Assembly (NCBI RefSeq): GCF_026781265.1
Contig: NZ_JAKUVC010000002.1
Coordinates: 372,001 to 436,000 of the forward strand
Length of the DNA: 64,000 nucleotides
Origin: Streptococcus sanguinis
GTDB lineage: Bacteria > Bacillota > Bacilli > Lactobacillales > Streptococcaceae
Reading direction: 5' to 3'
The translations under genes and the position numbers were made by a program. Of this stretch, positions 23,949 to 34,252 are shown in pieces. Within the stretch, counting starts at the first letter, position 1; every line of letters starts with the position of its first letter. The notes beneath the pieces are model-generated. The model did not search any database. It saw only the letters and a list, made by a program, of their open reading frames with translations, and was not told the DNA's origin.

Positions 23949-26900
23949 TTACTTATTAAAGATTGACTGTCTGAAGTCATCTGTCTCACGAAGATAAGCA
24001 TTGTAAATCTTCTTCTTGAGCAGGTTGACCCAGCTAGCATCAACACGACTAGTTGCATTGCTAATGTTGCGTACATCCTCTGCTACTGCTGCATCCATCA
24101 GCTTCTGCATCTCTTCATAAGAGCGAATGGTTACTTTCTTGGTACTGCTTGGATTTTTAAGCTCGTACTCAATGGTGATTGGCTTGAGCTTGGTCAGCTG
24201 ATCAATCCGCTCTTTATACATAGCTTTCTTGAAGGCTACCCAAGAGTCATATTCACCTTTGAATACATTTTCCAAGACTTTCTGGTCTGTTATCAGACCA
24301 ACATCTCTTCCAGACCATCCATCCCAAGTTTTCTTACCTTCATCAAAGGCTTCCTTAGAGTACTTACCAGAAACATAAGGGATAAATCCTTCATGGTATC
24401 CCTTGGCTGCCAGCAACTCATAGGCCGTCCGGCGGAACATGACATCACCCGGTGCTCCATTTGGATTGCTCAAGGCTGAATAGATTGGTGAGAAGAGACT
24501 GAGACTGAGATAGCCATTTCGTGCATACCTACCACTTTCCTTATTCTCCCGACGAGTGATGACATCATTGTCAATCAGGGAGTCAAAGGTCTTAAGCTTT
24601 TTGATTTCCTCAGCAGTGAAACTACGTGTCTCGTTACCAGCGTGGGTTTCCTTACCATACTTATCAGTAACGTAGTAATTCTCCATCTTTCTGAACCACT
24701 GAAGTTTCGCATCATCACTCTGCTTCAGCATAGAAGTACCTTCTAGGTAATCTAACGTGTAGATCATGTCAAACATACCATGGACATAGTGTTGCAGATC
24801 TTCTGCATTTTGAACGCGTTCCTTGAAGTTATATGTGTGTAGGCGCGTCTTAGAGTCCTTGTCCACCTTAAAGAGGGTATTGAGTGTAATGGTTGCCTCA
24901 TCTGCACTTGGAGTGGACTGCAAGAGCCCGCGAGCATAGAGCTCAGCTCCCAGACCTTCGCGGCGGCCATAGCCCTCAAAGTAGATGCCACCGTCAGAAT
25001 TATGGGTCATCTCATGCGTATAGACAGAGTTACCATAGTCTTCTAACAATTTAGCTGCATCAAAGTGGGTTACACTTCCCGTAGCATAGGCATTATATCC
25101 CTTGCTTGGATACCACTTGCCGGCTGGTCCAAAGAATTCCTGCATAGCTAGTGATTTTTTGTCATTAGCTGGAGCCCAATATTTTTGACCATTCTTGTCA
25201 ACCATTGAGAATCCATCATAAACTAGAACAGAACGGAAGAGCTTGTCCTTGCTTTCATCGCTTAGAATCTTATACCAGAAGTCATAATGATCGCGCTGGT
25301 ACTCAGCTGTTTTTCTCACTCGGTCTTCGACATATTCCGCTAGCTCGGCATCTGTTCGCACTCTGCCATTGGCATCAAGGCGATAACGGTCATAAGCCCC
25401 CATGGAGATGGTAGACATATTGGAGATAGCATAGACACCTTTCTCAGTCATGGTCAAGAGTGGCAGAAGCATGCCCTTGTGTTCCCAATTATCAGCAGTA
25501 ATCTTGTCATAAACGCCGACAGAATACTTACTCTTGCCCTCGGCTCCATCCTGAAGCTGTCTGGCTTCTGGCACATCCGACTTGGCCTCAACGATGTAGG
25601 CTTTTGTATTGGTCTTGAGCCATTCATTATTACTCTTGTCCGGCAGGAAGAGCTGACGATAGCCTTCTAGATAGTTGAAGAGCCCTCGTTTACCAGTCGC
25701 TTCAGAAAGTGAGGCATCATAAGCCATATAGTTGTTCTTAGCTTTAAGATTGTTCATGCCTGACTTACCAAGTGAAATGATGGTATCTAAGGTTGAAGCA
25801 TTATGATTTCCAAAGAAGTCAAATTTATAGGCTGACAAATCCTTTACATTGATATTGTCATAGTTGATATTATACCAACGGTTGAGATAGGTCAGACCAA
25901 GCAGGAAGGCTTCCTTATTTGCTTTAATCTTCTGTGCTACATAGTCAGCCACGACATCGCCTTCAGTATTGATGGACTTGTCCATAGCCAGAACTTTGCG
26001 CAACTCTTCTGACAGCTTGGTCTTGACTTGGTTAAAGGCGGTATCCAGATAGAGATCATCCAGAGAAGTGTCAGCATTCACGCCTAAAACAGTCCGCATA
26101 GCCGGTGAGTCCAGGACAACCTTGTTCAATTCCGGCAGCACTTGATTGAGAACTCTGCTATAGTCTGATAGGAAGGCTTCTGGAGTATAAAGGAGGTCTA
26201 AGCCGTTTACAGTATATTCTGCAATTGCCTTATATTTGAAATCTCCTTTATAGGTCAGATCTAGGTAGTCAACCGTATTATCCTCGAAGTGTAGCATCAA
26301 GCGGTTAATCGCTGTCTTGTTGCTATTGATATCAGTGATAATCTGGTCGCCCTTCATTGGAACAACATCCAGCAAGTAATCGGTATTGAGCTTGTGATTA
26401 TCTGGAAGTTTATTTCCGTAGGCAACAATGGTTTCCTTATTGTAGAATGGCAGGAGTTTTTCCATGTTAGCATAAGCTATCAGACGGTCTTCTCGAGCAT
26501 TCTTTTCCTGAGCATAATTGACAGAATAAAGGTTGAGATTCGTGTCTTCTAGTGTGGTCGTAATGTCTAAGCTAGCCAGCTTATCTTCTGCCTGGTCAAG
26601 AGTCAGTGTTGATGAGACAAACTTGTCATTTTCCAGCGTTTTATTTCCTTCAACGGCATAAGCTTCTGTGATACGGTTATTCTCATATCCCTGATCTCCA
26701 GAAATACTGTAGACATTTGTTCCGCTGACATTGCTGATGACATTATCAATCAAGCCATTGAAGTAATTGGAACCTACCACTCCGCCAATCTGACCGTTCT
26801 TAGTGGAGTTTTGAATCTTTCCAGTTACATAAGAACGGCTGATGCGGGCATTGTTTTCTAAACGGCCAACCAGGCCGCCGAAGCGTTGGTTATTGGCTCT

Positions 26901-29900
26901 AGCGCCAGCTAGAATAGTCACATCTGCCCTGCTTTGGCTAATCAAGGAGTTTCCTCCCTTAAGATTGGCAACCAGACCACCGACATTGTATTCTTTGCCC
27001 TGCTTATCATTGGACACGATAGTTCCAGTAAAGGAGCTATTGGTAATTTGGGTATTGTTAGCAATAACGACCAAACCTGCCACCTGTGAAGCATTGTCTT
27101 TTACTTCTACTCTACCTTGGACAGAAACATCTATGATTCGAGTATTTTCTGCATTGCGGGCCAGGGCTGCTGAATCATATGTTCCTACAATATTAACCTC
27201 TTTGAGGTCCAGATTAGAAATAGAGGAACCACTCTTGAGGTTTTCAAATAAAGGCTTGGCTAGATTATAAATCGCGTACTGCTTGCCATTATGATTACCT
27301 GTCAGACTGCCTGTGAAGTTCCCTTTGAGATAGACATAGTCCGCAGGTGCCAGACTGACCTCGCTAGCATCCAAATCTGCTCCCAGAACATAGTTGCCAG
27401 CCATATTTTGCTTCATAGCGTCTAATAAGCCAGCAAAGCTGGTGTAGACATTATGCTGACTAGGAACAGCTGCCTTACTGATATAGAAGTCATAGCCAGA
27501 CTTATAGCCTGTCTCACCTTCTTGTACCAGCTCAGGCAGAGAGACTGTTACTTTATAGACATCCCTGCCATCCTTATGGCTTTCCGCTATGCTGTGAACC
27601 GGCAGGAGCATTTCTTTAGATTCACTTGATTTGACTTTGACAAAGTAGGTAGACAAATCCGTAGGCATAGAGCTCATGGACACGACGCGCTTAAACTGGT
27701 CGTTTTCTTTTCTGTAAAACTCGACCGAATCAATATCTCGGAAGGCAATCTTCTTGTATTCCAATTCAAAATTGCGGCTATCGGTTTCAAGGTCTGTGAA
27801 ACTGCCATTATCCAGTTCATAAGTCAGCTTGGTTTTCAAAGTATAGCCTGTATAGTAGTCTAAGTCGCCAATTTTCAGACTTCCTGCGAAATTGGTAATT
27901 GGAAGAGTACGAACAAGCTGATCTCCCTGGTACAATTCTGCAGTCGCTGAACGGAAGGACTGGGTCTGGTCTTCCAGTCTATATTGGACTGTAATCGACT
28001 TATCCTCTGCATTTTCTGTCAGACTTAGAATGGAAACTATCGGCTTGACTTTAGGTACTCCATTTAGAGCTTCTTTGGCAGCTGTCAGGCTAGCAAAAGC
28101 TTGGTTGACCTGCACTTGTGTAGCAGTTTGATTGTTCAGAACTCCTTCTGCCTTGGCTAATTCGTCAGTATAAGCTGTCTGCTTATCTGAATCAGCATTT
28201 TTATATTTTGGAGCTGCTTTGATAATTGGATTTAAATCGTATTCGTTTTGAAGAGCCGTTTTGACAACCTCAAGGCCACTTAACTGTGCCTTGGCTTGAT
28301 TGATTTGTTCAACAAGCTGGTTGACTTCTGCTTGGCTGGCTTGTGATTGATTAAGAATCGCTTGACCTGCTGTCAAAGCAGTATCATAGCTAGATTGATG
28401 ACTCTGACTATCGTTGAAATAACGTGCCTGAGCTTTAATCTGATCCGCTTCTGCTAATAGATTATGTAGTGGAATTAAATCGAATTCTTCTAAGGCTGCT
28501 GCTTTCGGTGCTTCATTCGGTACCATATTTGGTTTAGCCGTACCGACTTTGACAACTTGAGTAACAGGTGCTAGAGTTTCTTCGTTTGAGATCTCTTGAC
28601 GGTCAATTTCTTGGCCATTGGAACTGTAGACACGAGTCTTAATCGTCCGTTCGCCCTCAACACCTTGGGTGGCAATTTGGCGGGCATCGCGAACAAGCTC
28701 ATCCGTTTCTTCTTCACGTACCGTGAAGTTAATTTTCTCTATGCGAGTTTCATCTGTATAAGTCAATGGGTACTCTGGAAGAGTGTCTGCTTTTGGTGCA
28801 TCGTTTGGAACCATGGTTGGCTTAGCCGTTCCAACTTTGACAACTTGCGTAACAGGTGCTAAAGTTTCTTCGTTTGAGATCTCTTGACGATCAATTTCTT
28901 GGCCATTAGAGCTGTATACGCGAGTCTTAATGGTACGCTCACCTTGCACACCTGGAGTCGCGATATGACGAGCATCTCGAACCAACTCGTCCGTTTCTTC
29001 TTCACGAATAGTGAAGTTTATTTTCTCCACTCGAGTTTCATCCATGTAAGTTAGCGGATACTCTGGCAAGGCGTCTGCTTTAGGTGCATCGTTTGGAACC
29101 ATGGTTGGCTTAGCCGTTCCGACTTTAACAATTTGTGCTACTGGAGCGAGAGTTTCCTCATTGGAAAGTTCTTGGCGGTCGATTTCTTGACCATTGGAAC
29201 TGTAGATACGAGTCTTAATCGTGCGTTCACCTTGGACACCCGGTGTTGCGATTTGGCGGACATCCTGTGGTAACTCATCAGTATATTGTTCCTCAATATT
29301 GAAGGCTACTTTTTCAACGCGGGTTTCGTCTGTGTAAGTCAGTGAATACTCTGGCAAGGCGTCTGCTTTTGGTGCATCATTCGGTACCATAGTTGGCTTA
29401 GCCGTACCGATTTTGACAACTTGCGTCACTGGGGCTAGAGTTTCCTCGTTGGATAGCTCCTGACGGTCGATTTCTTGACCATTGGAGCTATAGATACGAG
29501 TCTTGATCGTGCGCTCACCCTCAACACCTGGAGTTGCGATATGACGGGCATCTCGAACAAGCTCATCCGTTTCTTCTTCACGAATAGTGAAGTTTATTTT
29601 CTCCACTCGAGTTTCATCCGTGTAAGTAAGCGGATACTCTGGCAAAGCGTCTGCTTTCGGTGAATCGCTTGGCACCATGGTTGGCTTGGCCGTACCGACT
29701 TTGACAACTTGCGTAACTGGAGCTAGAGTTTCCTCATTCGATAACTCCTGACGGTCAACTTCTTGGCCGTTGGAGCTATAAACACGGGTCTTGATAGTTC
29801 TCTCACCTTCAACACCCGGAGTGGCGATTTGACGGGCATCTCGTACAAGTTCATCCGTCTCTTCTTCGTGAATGGTGAAGTTGATTTTTTCAACACGCGT

Positions 29901-32900
29901 TTCGTCGGTGTAAGTCAGTGGATACTCTGGAAGAGCGTCTGCTTTTGGTGGATCGTTTGGAACCATGGTTGGCTTAGCCGTTCCGACTTTGACAACTTGC
30001 GTAACTGGAGCAAGAGTTTCCTCGTTAGAAAGCTCTTGTCGGTCAACTTCTTGACCGTTGGAACTGTAGACACGAGTCTTGATAGTTCGCTCCCCTTGCA
30101 CACCCGGAGTCGCAATTTGACGGGCTTCACGAACCAATTCATCCGTTTCTTCTTCACGAATAGTATAGTTGATTTTCTCTACGCGGGTTTCGTCCGTGTA
30201 AGTCAGAGGGTACTCTGGTAAAGCGTCTGCTTTTGGTGCTTCGTTTGGAACCATATTCGGCTTAGCCGTACCTACTTTGACAACTTGCGTCACTGGAGCT
30301 AATGTTTCCTCATTGGACAACTCTTGGCGGTCAACTTCTTGACCGTTGGAACTATAAACGCGGGTCTTGATAGTTCGCTCACCCTGAACGCCCAGAGTCG
30401 CAATTTGGCGAGTACCTTGGGCTAGCTCGTCCGTTTCTTCTTCACGAATAGTATAGTTAATTTTTTCAACTCTAGTTTCATCCGTATAGGTCAGCGGATA
30501 CTCTGGTAAAGCGTCTGCTTTTGGTGCATCATTCGGTACCATATGTGGCTTAGCCGTGCCAACTTTAACAATTCGTGTTACTGGAGCTAGAGTTTCCTCG
30601 TTAGACAGATCTTGGCGGTCGATTTCTTGGCCGTTGGAACTATAAACGCGGGTCTTGATAGTTCGCTCACCCTCAACACCTGGAGTCGCAATCTGACGGG
30701 CATCACGAACCAGCTCGTCCGTCTCTTCTTCACGTACCGTGAAGTTAACCTTTTCTACACGAGTTTCATCTGTATAAGTCAACGGGTACTCTGGAAGAGC
30801 ATCGGCTTTCGGCGCATCGTTCGGTACAAGGGTTGGTTTTGCCGTACCAACTTTGACAACTTGCGTTACTGGCGCTAGAGTTTCCTCATTTGAAAGTTCT
30901 TGACGATCAATTTCCTGACCGTTGGAGCTGTAGACACGAGTCTTAATCGTTCGCTCGCCCTCAACTCCTGGAATCGCGATTTGATGGGCACCTTGGACTA
31001 GCTCGTCAGTCTCTTCTTCACGAATGGTATAGTTGATTTTCTCTACGCGCGTTTCGTCAGTGTAAGTTAGCGGGTATTCTGGTAGTTTTTCTACCTTTGG
31101 TGCTTCACCTGGAATCAGGCTTGACTTACTTGTACCGACCTTAATAATTTGAGTAACTGCTGCAAGAATTTCTTCATCCGATAAAACTTGGCGGTCAACC
31201 TCTTGTCCATTCGAGGTATAGATACGAGTGGTAATAGCCCGCTCGCCCTGTACTCCTGGTGTGACAATTTGGCGACTGCCTTCTGGAATCTCATCAGTAT
31301 ACTGTTCTTCGACGGAAAAATCTATCTTTTCTCTTCTTATTTCATCCGTCGCAGTCAGCTCTAATTCTGGAGCTTGATGTACTGGTGAGTCATCTGGTAC
31401 GGTACCATAAGTTGTTAGTTCTGGAGCTTCTTGTACGGGAGCAGTATCTGGTGCGGTGCCATAAGACGTCAATTCGGGGACTTCTTGAACCGGTGCGGTA
31501 TCTGGCGTCGTTCCATAGTTCGTCAATTCTGGAACTTCTTGAACTGGTGCAGCATCTGGTGTCGTTCCATACGTCGTTAATTCTGGGACTTTATTTACAG
31601 GTGCGGTATCTGGTGCAGTGCCATAAGTCATTAGCTCAGGCACTTCTTGAACAGGTGCAGTATCTGGCGTTGTACCATAGTTCGTCAATTCTGGAACTTC
31701 TTGAGCTGGTGCTGTATCTGGTGCAGTGCCATAGGTTGTCAACTCTGGATCTTCTTGTACTGGCGCTGTATCTGGTGCAGTGCCATAAGTTGTTAGTTCT
31801 GGAACTTCTTGTACTGGCGCTGTATCGGGCGTCGTTCCATAGTTCGTCAATTCTGGGACTTCTTGAACTGGTGCCTCTTTTGGCACAGATTTTACTGCAG
31901 CAGTTCCAACTAACACAATTTCCGAAACTGGCTCTGCAGTTACCTGGTCTGAAACCACTTCGCTTTTTACAATTTCTTTACCAGCAATATGATTGCGAGT
32001 GACAACAGTACGTGTACCAGCGACACCTGCGCGAATGACCTTAGATTGCCCCTCTGCGAGCTCATTTGAATATTGGTATTCTGTTTGATAAGGCAGGACT
32101 TGGGTTTGGCTGCTTTCTTGGCTCTTGAATTCGAGTTCTGGTACTTCAGTAACTGGAGAAAGCCGAGCAAATTCACGCTCTTTGGCAGCAATAATCTCTT
32201 TTTCTTGCTCTGTCAGTTGATCTGTTTCGGTAGATACAGGCTTGTTAGCAGTACCCTGATTCCCAGAAAGGCTAGCAGATTTACCTGCCTGCTGATCGAC
32301 TTCGACAGCTGACAAGTCCTTTTGTGCCGTAGGAAGCTGATGACTTCCTGTTGTGTTCTCATTGCCCTGTTCACCGCTTTTCAGATAGCCAACATATTCG
32401 AAACCAGCAATCTCTAAAGGCTCAGGCAGCTTATCTCCAACTGCTAAATTTAGCCTTTGATTGTAGGCGGCTAATTCAATATTGGTCACTGCAAATACAG
32501 ATGGAGCTAGGAGAATAGAGCCTAGACCCGTCACCAGCAAAATAGAAGACAGGTACCTCTTGCCATTTCTACCTCGTGCAATTACTAAGACGGCTAAAGT
32601 TAGCCCAGCAGCTGCAAAAGTTGCTTCCCACAGACTTGAGTAGCCCGTCTTTGGCAAACTTTTTGCCGAAAGTCCCTGGGTCTTTGGACGGTAAACCAGG
32701 TAATAAGCATCAGAGTTTTCTTCCACAAACTTTGGAAGCTCCTTAACAACTGCATTCTTCTCAGCTTCAGTCAGTTCAGACTCTACTACGTAGTGATACT
32801 GAACTGGAACAGTTTTGCCTGCTGAGACTTCTGCAGCCTCAACCGTGCTTATATTTCCCCCTATTGCGGTACTCAAAAAGAAGCTTCCGATAGTGGCAGA

Positions 32901-32969
32901 AACCAATCCTACTGATAACTTTCTAAAAGAATAGCGCTGGAGCGTATCACCAGTGATTCTTTTTTCCAT
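23949..32969 (-). CDS. Giant M26-family zinc metalloprotease (IgA1 protease/ZmpB-ZmpC type)
   Basis: 3006-residue surface protease. Order of parts: YSIRK-like signal (YSFRKLSVGLVS, 13-24); LPKTG near 104 followed by two membrane segments, the N-terminal anchor of streptococcal M26 enzymes; one divergent G5-like domain (about 295-355); nine 18-residue VPELTxYGTxPDTAPVQE repeats (about 370-532); ten G5-type repeats of about 95 residues (about 547-1493); two FIVAR-like helical modules (about 1496-1640); GLUG-type M26 N-terminal region (about 1900-2100); catalytic domain with HEMTH at 2652-2656 and Glu2676 as likely third zinc ligand. Whether it cuts IgA1 or another host protein cannot be told from the sequence. 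Next-door genes encode other surface proteins. Confidence 0.93.
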   Translation of the reverse strand: MEKRITGDTLQRYSFRKLSVGLVSATIGSFFLSTAIGGNISTVEAAEVSAGKTVPVQYHYVVESELTEAEKNAVVKELPKFVEENSDAYYLVYRPKTQGLSAKSLPKTGYSSLWEATFAAAGLTLAVLVIARGRNGKRYLSSILLVTGLGSILLAPSVFAVTNIELAAYNQRLNLAVGDKLPEPLEIAGFEYVGYLKSGEQGNENTTGSHQLPTAQKDLSAVEVDQQAGKSASLSGNQGTANKPVSTETDQLTEQEKEIIAAKEREFARLSPVTEVPELEFKSQESSQTQVLPYQTEYQYSNELAEGQSKVIRAGVAGTRTVVTRNHIAGKEIVKSEVVSDQVTAEPVSEIVLVGTAAVKSVPKEAPVQEVPELTNYGTTPDTAPVQEVPELTTYGTAPDTAPVQEDPELTTYGTAPDTAPAQEVPELTNYGTTPDTAPVQEVPELMTYGTAPDTAPVNKVPELTTYGTTPDAAPVQEVPELTNYGTTPDTAPVQEVPELTSYGTAPDTAPVQEAPELTTYGTVPDDSPVHQAPELELTATDEIRREKIDFSVEEQYTDEIPEGSRQIVTPGVQGERAITTRIYTSNGQEVDRQVLSDEEILAAVTQIIKVGTSKSSLIPGEAPKVEKLPEYPLTYTDETRVEKINYTIREEETDELVQGAHQIAIPGVEGERTIKTRVYSSNGQEIDRQELSNEETLAPVTQVVKVGTAKPTLVPNDAPKADALPEYPLTYTDETRVEKVNFTVREEETDELVRDARQIATPGVEGERTIKTRVYSSNGQEIDRQDLSNEETLAPVTRIVKVGTAKPHMVPNDAPKADALPEYPLTYTDETRVEKINYTIREEETDELAQGTRQIATLGVQGERTIKTRVYSSNGQEVDRQELSNEETLAPVTQVVKVGTAKPNMVPNEAPKADALPEYPLTYTDETRVEKINYTIREEETDELVREARQIATPGVQGERTIKTRVYSSNGQEVDRQELSNEETLAPVTQVVKVGTAKPTMVPNDPPKADALPEYPLTYTDETRVEKINFTIHEEETDELVRDARQIATPGVEGERTIKTRVYSSNGQEVDRQELSNEETLAPVTQVVKVGTAKPTMVPSDSPKADALPEYPLTYTDETRVEKINFTIREEETDELVRDARHIATPGVEGERTIKTRIYSSNGQEIDRQELSNEETLAPVTQVVKIGTAKPTMVPNDAPKADALPEYSLTYTDETRVEKVAFNIEEQYTDELPQDVRQIATPGVQGERTIKTRIYSSNGQEIDRQELSNEETLAPVAQIVKVGTAKPTMVPNDAPKADALPEYPLTYMDETRVEKINFTIREEETDELVRDARHIATPGVQGERTIKTRVYSSNGQEIDRQEISNEETLAPVTQVVKVGTAKPTMVPNDAPKADTLPEYPLTYTDETRIEKINFTVREEETDELVRDARQIATQGVEGERTIKTRVYSSNGQEIDRQEISNEETLAPVTQVVKVGTAKPNMVPNEAPKAAALEEFDLIPLHNLLAEADQIKAQARYFNDSQSHQSSYDTALTAGQAILNQSQASQAEVNQLVEQINQAKAQLSGLEVVKTALQNEYDLNPIIKAAPKYKNADSDKQTAYTDELAKAEGVLNNQTATQVQVNQAFASLTAAKEALNGVPKVKPIVSILSLTENAEDKSITVQYRLEDQTQSFRSATAELYQGDQLVRTLPITNFAGSLKIGDLDYYTGYTLKTKLTYELDNGSFTDLETDSRNFELEYKKIAFRDIDSVEFYRKENDQFKRVVSMSSMPTDLSTYFVKVKSSESKEMLLPVHSIAESHKDGRDVYKVTVSLPELVQEGETGYKSGYDFYISKAAVPSQHNVYTSFAGLLDAMKQNMAGNYVLGADLDASEVSLAPADYVYLKGNFTGSLTGNHNGKQYAIYNLAKPLFENLKSGSSISNLDLKEVNIVGTYDSAALARNAENTRIIDVSVQGRVEVKDNASQVAGLVVIANNTQITNSSFTGTIVSNDKQGKEYNVGGLVANLKGGNSLISQSRADVTILAGARANNQRFGGLVGRLENNARISRSYVTGKIQNSTKNGQIGGVVGSNYFNGLIDNVISNVSGTNVYSISGDQGYENNRITEAYAVEGNKTLENDKFVSSTLTLDQAEDKLASLDITTTLEDTNLNLYSVNYAQEKNAREDRLIAYANMEKLLPFYNKETIVAYGNKLPDNHKLNTDYLLDVVPMKGDQIITDINSNKTAINRLMLHFEDNTVDYLDLTYKGDFKYKAIAEYTVNGLDLLYTPEAFLSDYSRVLNQVLPELNKVVLDSPAMRTVLGVNADTSLDDLYLDTAFNQVKTKLSEELRKVLAMDKSINTEGDVVADYVAQKIKANKEAFLLGLTYLNRWYNINYDNINVKDLSAYKFDFFGNHNASTLDTIISLGKSGMNNLKAKNNYMAYDASLSEATGKRGLFNYLEGYRQLFLPDKSNNEWLKTNTKAYIVEAKSDVPEARQLQDGAEGKSKYSVGVYDKITADNWEHKGMLLPLLTMTEKGVYAISNMSTISMGAYDRYRLDANGRVRTDAELAEYVEDRVRKTAEYQRDHYDFWYKILSDESKDKLFRSVLVYDGFSMVDKNGQKYWAPANDKKSLAMQEFFGPAGKWYPSKGYNAYATGSVTHFDAAKLLEDYGNSVYTHEMTHNSDGGIYFEGYGRREGLGAELYARGLLQSTPSADEATITLNTLFKVDKDSKTRLHTYNFKERVQNAEDLQHYVHGMFDMIYTLDYLEGTSMLKQSDDAKLQWFRKMENYYVTDKYGKETHAGNETRSFTAEEIKKLKTFDSLIDNDVITRRENKESGRYARNGYLSLSLFSPIYSALSNPNGAPGDVMFRRTAYELLAAKGYHEGFIPYVSGKYSKEAFDEGKKTWDGWSGRDVGLITDQKVLENVFKGEYDSWVAFKKAMYKERIDQLTKLKPITIEYELKNPSSTKKVTIRSYEEMQKLMDAAVAEDVRNISNATSRVDASWVNLLKKKIYNAYLRETDDFRQSIFNK
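28490..31330 (-). repeat. Array of ten G5-type coding repeats in the M26 protease
   Basis: Tandem units of about 282-291 bases encode ~95 residues each, with shared blocks EEETDELV, GERTIKTRVYSSNGQE, DRQELSNEETLAPVTQVVKVGTA and PEYPLTYTDETRVEK. Units 2-7, 9 and 10 are nearly identical; units 1 and 8 are more divergent (EEQYTDE in place of EEETDE). High DNA identity predicts copy-number change by recombination and possible assembly error. Confidence 0.9.
31375..31860 (-). repeat. Nine 54-base coding repeats (18 residues) in the M26 protease
   Basis: Units read (V/A/D)PEL(T/M)xYGTxPDxxPV(Q/N/H)(E/K/Q), proline every few residues. They would form an extended stalk just outside the membrane-proximal segment. 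Substitutions alternate between TNYGTTPD and TTYGTAPD types, consistent with duplication of unit pairs. Confidence 0.9.
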
Positions 32970-33005
32970 AATAATTCCCTTTTCTTCATATAATAATCTC
33001 TTAAA

Positions 33006-33034
33006 ATTTTACAGAATTTCCTACAAAAATTCAA
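33006..33034 (-). promoter_or_regulatory. Predicted promoter of the M26 protease gene
   Basis: Minus strand TTGAAT (33029-33034), 17-base spacer, TAAAAT (33006-33011), about 40 bases before the start codon. Confidence 0.4.
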
Positions 33035-33121
33035 TGCTTTTGCTTAAAAATATATCTTTGAAGGCTGAAATCATCATGTTTTTGAACAGCCTGAAAATAG
33101 TGTTCATTTTTACTAAAAAAT

Positions 33122-33156
33122 AAAAAACAAATCTTCAGTTAGAAAATCTGTTTTTT
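33122..33156 (-). terminator. Terminator of the lipid-pathway operon
   Basis: Minus strand 15-bp stem (AAAAAACAGATTTTC with GAAGATTTGTTTTTT, two G-U pairs), TAACT loop, U-rich 3' arm. It starts 23 bases after the last gene of the seven-gene operon. Confidence 0.75.
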
Positions 33157-33178
33157 AAACTATGATTTGCTTTGTTAG

Positions 33179-34252
33179 CTAAGAGTTTAAATCCAATTCA
33201 AAGAGGCCATACTCATGCTTGTCCCCTTGCAATTCTGCTGCATAGTGGCGCGTGACGGTTTTTTGATGAATCAAGGCTCCAATAGCTGAAGCCTGTCGCT
33301 TCTGTACCTCTTTAAAAATCGGATAGGCCAAGGCAGAGCCCAACCCCAAGAATTGTTCATCTACTCCTAAATACATAATCATATAGCGTTTGGGAAAGCG
33401 CTTGGTCCAAAAAAGCTTGGCCAGGTTGAGAGGAGTCAGTTTTTGATAAACCAGAGAGCCGTAGTCCGGCATTGAAATCAGAAAACCAGCTAGCTTACTC
33501 TCCTTATAGGCCAGCTTAACCATGGAAAAATCAAGAATATACTGGTATTTTTGAAAAATCTGACTGAACTGCTGACTGGAAATAGACCGATAAATTGGAA
33601 AATCTTGATAGAGGCGATTGAGGAGCTCAAAAACCTGCAGCGAAGCTTGATCCCACTCTTTCTTTTTGGTAGAGCAAAAAGTGAATCCAGCTTCTTCAAA
33701 AGACTCAAAGCGATGAGCCAGCTTATCCTGATGAGTTTGATTACTGACCTTGGGATAAAAATTGGACAGATAGCGCTCCTTGAGCTCAAAACCAGCAGCC
33801 TGCCATAACTCAGGATAATAGTCTGGATTATGAGGTTCTCCAGTAAAAGGGAGCTCCTCTGTTCCAGTCAGTTGCATTCGATAACCAAGCCAAAAGCTTG
33901 CCTGTACGGGACCAATTATCTTAATCGCTCCGAGACTGCGAGCAAAACCTGCTAAATGGTCGATAAAAGCAGATGCAATCTGTTGATCATTGATCGACTC
34001 GAAAAATCCCAAGTAAGCAGCCTCATCATCTGGATAGAAGGTCAGGAGCCCTCGAATACAAGGCCGACCGTCCACATAGCCAATAAAGGCATAGGTTTCT
34101 AGATCAGAACTCAGCGGGTGACTGCCCTCAATCAAAGCCAGCTCTTCCTCTTCCGACTGCATGAGGTGGTCTGGCTGGTAAATCTGTTTGGGCAGGGCTA
34201 GAAAATCGTCCAGCTCTACAGTATTAGGTTTGACTGGTTTAATTTCCAGCAT
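33179..34252 (-). CDS. GNAT-like acyltransferase, last gene of the lipid-pathway operon
   Basis: 357-residue cytoplasmic protein related to YghO-type N-acetyltransferase-like proteins. The C-terminal part has the GNAT acyl-CoA-binding loop pattern (LGVDEQFLGLGSALAYPIF) and the tail IHQKTVTRHYAAELQG. The N-terminal half contains IIGPVQASFWLGYRMQLTG, a conserved block of this subgroup. It overlaps the dikinase-like gene by 14 bases and ends the operon. An N-acyl transfer to an amino headgroup such as phosphoethanolamine would fit the neighbourhood, but that is inference. ATG 34252. Confidence 0.75.
   Translation of the reverse strand: MLEIKPVKPNTVELDDFLALPKQIYQPDHLMQSEEEELALIEGSHPLSSDLETYAFIGYVDGRPCIRGLLTFYPDDEAAYLGFFESINDQQIASAFIDHLAGFARSLGAIKIIGPVQASFWLGYRMQLTGTEELPFTGEPHNPDYYPELWQAAGFELKERYLSNFYPKVSNQTHQDKLAHRFESFEEAGFTFCSTKKKEWDQASLQVFELLNRLYQDFPIYRSISSQQFSQIFQKYQYILDFSMVKLAYKESKLAGFLISMPDYGSLVYQKLTPLNLAKLFWTKRFPKRYMIMYLGVDEQFLGLGSALAYPIFKEVQKRQASAIGALIHQKTVTRHYAAELQGDKHEYGLFELDLNS

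Noticed and set aside
28596..30878. Several plus-strand frames of 60-150 codons opposite the M26 protease
   Set aside because: They recur with the repeat period, have no ribosome binding sites and are the antisense shadow of the G5 repeats.
28490..31860. Regular DNA repeats that could suggest a CRISPR array
   Set aside because: Units are 54 or ~285 bases without constant short repeats and unique spacers, and they lie in one open coding frame with no cas genes.
31385..32002. 205-codon plus-strand frame opposite the protease stalk
   Set aside because: Repetitive leucine/serine-rich reading of the antisense of the 54-base repeats; codon pattern explained by the real gene.
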